Below, in pieces: positions 6,601 through 10,429 of a DNA stretch of 10,429 nt. Source of the stretch: Ga0077527 sp038106575 (GTDB lineage Bacteria > Pseudomonadota > Gammaproteobacteria > Burkholderiales > SG8-41). Below the pieces are notes generated by a model, which saw only the letters and a list, made by a program, of their open reading frames with translations, had not been told where the DNA came from and made no database searches. The DNA is taken from contig JAYOED010000073.1 of assembly GCA_038106575.1 (NCBI GenBank), positions 1 through 10,429 of the forward strand, in the 5' to 3' direction. How positions within the stretch are numbered: position 1 is the first letter of the stretch; the number at the start of each line of letters is the position of its first letter. The position numbers and the translations under genes were made by a program.

Positions 6601-7778
6601 TGGAGCGCCTATTGACGGGCAAGACCGCCAATGGTGGTCCGAAAAAGCTTGCCAAAGGTTCGAAGATCACCAAGGCCTACTTGGCCGAGGTCGAGCGTCA
6701 CAGCTGGTTCGACATCCGGCTGGCGAACGAAGAATCTGCGGCCCAGATGGAGCAGATTAAGGAAGGTCTTGCCCAGACCAAGCTGCAGTTCGACAAGGCC
6801 TACGACGAGAAGAAAAAGAAGCTCACCAGCGGCGATGAACTGCCGCCCGGCGTGCAAAAAATGGTCAAGGTTTATCTGGCGGTCAAACGCCAGTTGCAGC
6901 CTGGCGACAAGATGGCCGGCCGTCACGGCAACAAGGGCGTGATATCAAAGATCACGCCTGTGGAGGATATGCCGCACATGGCGGATGGCACCCCGGTCGA
7001 CATCGTGCTCAATCCGCTGGGCGTGCCGTCGCGGATGAACGTCGGGCAGATTCTGGAAGCCCATCTGGGTTGGGCTGCTAAGGGTCTCGGTATCCGAATC
7101 GGCGAGATGCTGAAATCGCAAGCCAAGGTTGCCGAAGTGCGCAAGTTGCTCGACAAGGTCTACAACGCCAGCGGCAAGCCGGCTGATCTGAGGTCACTTA
7201 ATGATGGGGAGGTCGTCGAGCTGGCTTCCAATCTGCGCAATGGCGTGCCGTTCGCAACCCCGGTCTTCGACGGTGCGACTGAGGTCGAGATCAAGCAGAT
7301 GCTCGACATCGCATATCCCGCCGATGATCCGCATACCAGCAAGCTGGGATTCACCCCAAGCAAGACGCAGGTGACCCTGTATGACGGGCGAACCGGCGAT
7401 GCGTTCGAGCGCCCGGTTACGGTTGGATACATGCATATGCTAAAACTGCATCATCTGGTCGATGACAAGATGCACGCACGCTCGACCGGACCATACAGCC
7501 TGGTGACCCAGCAGCCGCTGGGCGGCAAGGCCCAGTTTGGCGGTCAGCGTTTCGGCGAGATGGAGGTGTGGGCGTTGGAAGCCTATGGTGCGGCATACGT
7601 GCTGCAGGAGATGTTGACGGTCAAATCGGACGATACCGAAGGCCGACGCAAGGTCTATGAATCCATCGTCAAGGGTGACCATCGAATCGAGGCCGGCATG
7701 CCGGAATCGTTCAACGTGCTGGTCAAAGAAATCCGGTCACTGGCAATCGACATTGACCTCGATCACAACCGTTATTGA
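3677..7778 (+). CDS. rpoB: DNA-directed RNA polymerase beta subunit, interrupted by an assembly gap
   Basis: RpoB is one of the two large catalytic subunits of RNA polymerase and holds the rifampicin pocket. The reading frame is intact from ATG 3677 (MAYSFTEKKRIRKSF) to base 5114 (LVRVERA, 479 codons). It resumes in another frame at 5127 (SENLMPHDLIN) and runs to TGA 7776-7778 (883 more residues). The ten Ns between do not keep the frame; with about nine missing codons the protein would be about 1371 aa, normal for betaproteobacteria. Visible motifs are the rifampicin region (about 5199-5276) with susceptible-type residues, GYNFEDSI (6102-6125) and GDKMAGRHGNKG with its two catalytic-region lysines (6909, 6933). 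The proteobacterial insertion before the last motif is present. GGAG at 3668-3671 supports ATG 3677 over GTG 3671. Confidence 0.97.
5115..5124. other. Assembly gap of ten Ns inside rpoB
   Basis: Ten Ns separate codons for VERA and SENLM. Betaproteobacterial RpoB has about nine residues here (starting VKERL). The base before the gap, G5114, begins a Val codon, and AA at 5125-5126 ends a Glu-type codon, so about 24 bases should be missing. Ten is therefore a placeholder, and 14 missing bases explain the apparent frame change. This is not a biological frameshift. Confidence 0.93.
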
Positions 7779-7794
7779 TGCATTGATGAGAGCA

Positions 7795-7819
7795 CGGCGG
7801 GAGCGTAGTTTTCCCGTCG
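7795..7819 (+). other. Hairpin in the rpoB-rpoC spacer
   Basis: CGGCGGGAG (7795-7803) pairs with TTCCCGTCG (7811-7819), 9 base pairs including two G-T wobbles, around a 7-base loop. No T tract follows, so termination is unlikely. It may stabilise or mark a cut site in the rpoBC message, but there is no direct sign of this. Confidence 0.4.
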
Positions 7820-7865
7820 CTTGCACCGAACAGCGCAGCACAGATTGATTACGTAGGAGTTTGCG

Positions 7866-10429
7866 ATGAAAGCACTGCTTGATTTGTTCAAACAGGTTAC
7901 GCAGGAAGAAGAGTTCGACGCCATCAAGATCGGACTCGCTTCGCCTGAAAAGATACGCTCATGGTCTTACGGTGAGGTCAAGAAACCCGAAACCATCAAT
8001 TACCGTACGTTCAAACCTGAACGTGACGGTCTCTTCTGCGCTAAGATTTTTGGGCCAACCAAGGATTACGAATGCCTGTGCGGCAAGTACAAGAGGCTGA
8101 AGCATCGCGGCGTGATCTGCGAGAAATGCGGCGTAGAAGTGACCTTATCCAAAGTACGTCGCGAGCGCATGGGGCACATAGAGCTGGCGAGCCCCGTTGC
8201 GCACATCTGGTTCCTGAAATCGTTGCCTTCTCGTCTGGGCATGGTGCTCGACATGACGCTGCGCGATATCGAGCGCGTTCTTTATTTCGAAGCCTATGTG
8301 GTCACCGATCCCGGTATGACGCCGCTGAAGCGCTGCCAACTCATGACCGAGGACGACTATCTCAAGCAGGTCGAGGAGTTGGGTGACGACTTCAGCGCCG
8401 CAATGGGTGCTGAAGGCGTACGCTCGCTGCTGCGCAGTCTCGACCTGAATTACGAAATCGAGGTCCTGCGTAAGGACCTGGAAGCTACCAGTTCCGAAAC
8501 CAAGATCAAGAAAATCGCCAAGCGCCTGAAGGTGCTTGAGGCTTTCCAGAAGTCAGGTATAAAGCCCGACTGGATGATTATGGAAGTGCTGCCGGTGCTT
8601 CCGCCGGAATTGCGTCCGCTGGTACCGCTGGACGGCGGGCGTTTCGCGACCTCCGATCTGAATGACCTGTATAGGCGGGTGATCAACCGGAATAACCGTT
8701 TGAAGCGCCTGCTAGAACTAAAAGCCCCCGAGATCATCGTGCGCAACGAGAAGCGCATGCTGCAGGAAGCGGTGGACTCACTGCTCGACAATGGTCGTCG
8801 AGGCAAGGCGATGACCGGTGCCAACAAGCGCCCGCTGAAGTCACTGGCTGACATGATCAAGGGCAAAGGCGGCCGTTTCCGCCAGAACCTGCTCGGCAAG
8901 CGTGTTGACTATTCAGGGCGTTCGGTGATCGTAGTTGGCCCACAACTGAAGCTGCATCAGTGCGGGCTGCCGAAAAAAATGGCGCTGGAGCTTTTTAAGC
9001 CGTTCATTTTCAACAAGTTGGAAGTTATGGGGTTGGCCACGACGATCAAGGCAGCCAAGCGCATGGTCGAAAGCGAAGAACCGATTGTCTGGGACATTCT
9101 CGAAGAAGTGATCCGCGAGCACCCGGTGATGCTGAACCGCGCGCCCACCCTGCATCGTCTCGGCATTCAGGCCTTCGAGCCGGTACTTATTGAGGGCAAG
9201 GCTATTCAGCTGCATCCCCTGGTCTGTGCAGCATTCAATGCCGACTTTGACGGTGACCAGATGGCCGTGCACGTGCCGTTGTCGCTGGAAGCGCAGATGG
9301 AAGCACGCACGCTGATGCTGTCGTCGAACAACGTGCTATCCCCTGCCAACGGCGATCCTATCATTGTGCCTTCGCAGGACATCGTGCTCGGCCTGTACTA
9401 CATCACCCGGGAAAAACAGGGCGCCCGCGGTGAAGATTCAAAATTCATCAATGTTGCGGAAGTATCGCGGGCTTACGAGACGGGTCAGGTCGATATCAAC
9501 GCTCGCATTCATGTCCGGATCAAGGAAACCGACATCAATGAGGACGGCTCCAAACGGGAGCGGATGACGCGCTATCAGACCACTGTTGGCCGGGCCTTGC
9601 TTTCTGAGATATTGCCGCACGGCCTGCCGTTTGAATTCATCAACAAGGCCCTTAAAAAGAAAGAAATTTCGAAGATCATCAACGCCAGCTTCCGGCGCTG
9701 TGGTTTGCGGGAAACGGTGATTTTTGCCGACAAACTGATGTACAACGGCTTTTCAATGGCGACCCGTGCCGGGTTGTCGATTGCCGTTGATGACATGCTG
9801 GTGCCGCAGCAGAAGAACGACATCATTGTCGAGGCAGAAAAGGAAGTTCAAGAGATTGAGAAACAATACACCTCCGGCCTGGTTACACAGGGTGAGCGTT
9901 ACAACAAGGTGGTAGACATCTGGGGTCGTGCCGGTGACTTCGTCGCGAAGGCGATGATGGAGCAACTCGGCGTAGAGCCTGTCACTGAATGGGATGTCAA
10001 GGCCGGCGAATGGAAGTCGCGGCAGGACAAGAAGGGTCAGCCGGTGATGCAGGAGTCGTTCAACTCGATTTACATGATGGCCGATTCCGGTGCCCGCGGT
10101 TCTGCTGCGCAGATCAGGCAGCTCGCCGGTATGCGCGGTCTGATGGCAAAACCTGACGGTTCAATCATCGAAACTCCTATCACAGCGAACTTCCGCGAAG
10201 GTTTGAACGTGCTGCAGTATTTCATTTCAACTCACGGCGCCCGCAAGGGTCTGGCCGACACCGCGCTGAAGACGGCGAACTCGGGTTATCTGACCCGACG
10301 TCTGGTCGACGTGACCCAGGATCTGGTGGTGACGGAGGAAGATTGCGGTACGGAACAGGGCGTTGTGATGAAGGCCTTGATTGAAGGTGGCGAGGTGGTT
10401 GAGAGTCTGCGTGAACGCATACTCGGACG
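7866..10429 (+). CDS. rpoC: DNA-directed RNA polymerase beta' subunit, N-terminal 854 codons (cut by the window)
   Basis: RpoC carries the catalytic magnesium site and most of the DNA clamp. The start ATG gives MKALLDLFKQ and has AGGAG at 7855-7859, six bases upstream. The frame is open to the window edge with no break. The N-terminal zinc site has C70, C72, C85 and C88 (ECLCGKY, then ICEKCGV). Clamp helices lie around residues 260-310. The catalytic NADFDGDQM has aspartates 460, 462 and 464 (9243-9257), the same numbers as E. coli. The bridge-helix region is THGARKGLADTALKTANSGY, and the first cysteine of the second zinc site (EEDCGT, residue 827) is present. The main trigger loop and C-terminus lie beyond the edge. 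Residues about 708-728 carry a 13-residue insertion relative to E. coli. Confidence 0.98.
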   Translation, partial: MKALLDLFKQVTQEEEFDAIKIGLASPEKIRSWSYGEVKKPETINYRTFKPERDGLFCAKIFGPTKDYECLCGKYKRLKHRGVICEKCGVEVTLSKVRRERMGHIELASPVAHIWFLKSLPSRLGMVLDMTLRDIERVLYFEAYVVTDPGMTPLKRCQLMTEDDYLKQVEELGDDFSAAMGAEGVRSLLRSLDLNYEIEVLRKDLEATSSETKIKKIAKRLKVLEAFQKSGIKPDWMIMEVLPVLPPELRPLVPLDGGRFATSDLNDLYRRVINRNNRLKRLLELKAPEIIVRNEKRMLQEAVDSLLDNGRRGKAMTGANKRPLKSLADMIKGKGGRFRQNLLGKRVDYSGRSVIVVGPQLKLHQCGLPKKMALELFKPFIFNKLEVMGLATTIKAAKRMVESEEPIVWDILEEVIREHPVMLNRAPTLHRLGIQAFEPVLIEGKAIQLHPLVCAAFNADFDGDQMAVHVPLSLEAQMEARTLMLSSNNVLSPANGDPIIVPSQDIVLGLYYITREKQGARGEDSKFINVAEVSRAYETGQVDINARIHVRIKETDINEDGSKRERMTRYQTTVGRALLSEILPHGLPFEFINKALKKKEISKIINASFRRCGLRETVIFADKLMYNGFSMATRAGLSIAVDDMLVPQQKNDIIVEAEKEVQEIEKQYTSGLVTQGERYNKVVDIWGRAGDFVAKAMMEQLGVEPVTEWDVKAGEWKSRQDKKGQPVMQESFNSIYMMADSGARGSAAQIRQLAGMRGLMAKPDGSIIETPITANFREGLNVLQYFISTHGARKGLADTALKTANSGYLTRRLVDVTQDLVVTEEDCGTEQGVVMKALIEGGEVVESLRERILG

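Noticed and set aside
1..10429. A novel accessory or defence system hidden in the window
   Set aside because: Every long stretch is accounted for by conserved housekeeping genes in standard order; spacers are short and no foreign genes, arrays or mobile ends are visible.

Overview
The window is the 3' end of a tRNA-Trp gene followed by the conserved bacterial transcription/translation/secretion cluster secE-nusG-rplK-rplA-rplJ-rplL-rpoB-rpoC. All genes are on the + strand and rpoC runs off the right edge. The NusG, L10, RpoB and RpoC sequences read as betaproteobacterial. Examples are the NusG start MSKKWYVVHAYSG, the L10 start MSLNLEQKQAVVAEVSAQVA and the RpoB segment SENLMPHDLINAKPVSAAI. 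The style is close to Burkholderiales/Nitrosomonadales; I cannot place it more finely. A run of ten Ns inside rpoB shows that this is a draft or metagenomic assembly.

Layout: tRNA-Trp (1-65, 5' part missing); secE (140-481, GTG start); nusG (481-1014, overlapping secE by one base); rplK (1078-1509); rplA (1510-2214, starting on the base after the rplK stop); a gene-free leader of about 327 bases holding the L10 autoregulatory RNA (core about 2275-2375); rplJ (2542-3072, TTG start); rplL (3151-3531); a structured 145-base spacer; rpoB (3677-7778, interrupted by the N run); an 87-base spacer with a hairpin; and rpoC (7866 to the edge, first 854 codons). I see no mobile element, CRISPR array, phage gene or accessory gene.

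The genes work together as a growth-rate-linked module. SecE is part of the protein export channel. NusG couples RNA polymerase to Rho and to ribosomes. L11, L1, L10 and L12 build the two ribosomal stalks, and RpoB/RpoC form the polymerase catalytic core. The more interesting content lies between and at the ends of genes: a terminator-like hairpin whose stem is the last codons and stop of nusG; a long GC-rich hairpin plus U tract between rplL and rpoB, followed by a second hairpin, at the place where E. coli has its partial attenuator and RNase III site; and the kink-turn-type L10 leader.

I found no evidence for a previously undescribed system. The findings are regulatory RNA candidates, an assembly gap of wrong length that creates a false frameshift in rpoB, and a 13-residue insertion in RpoC relative to E. 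coli.
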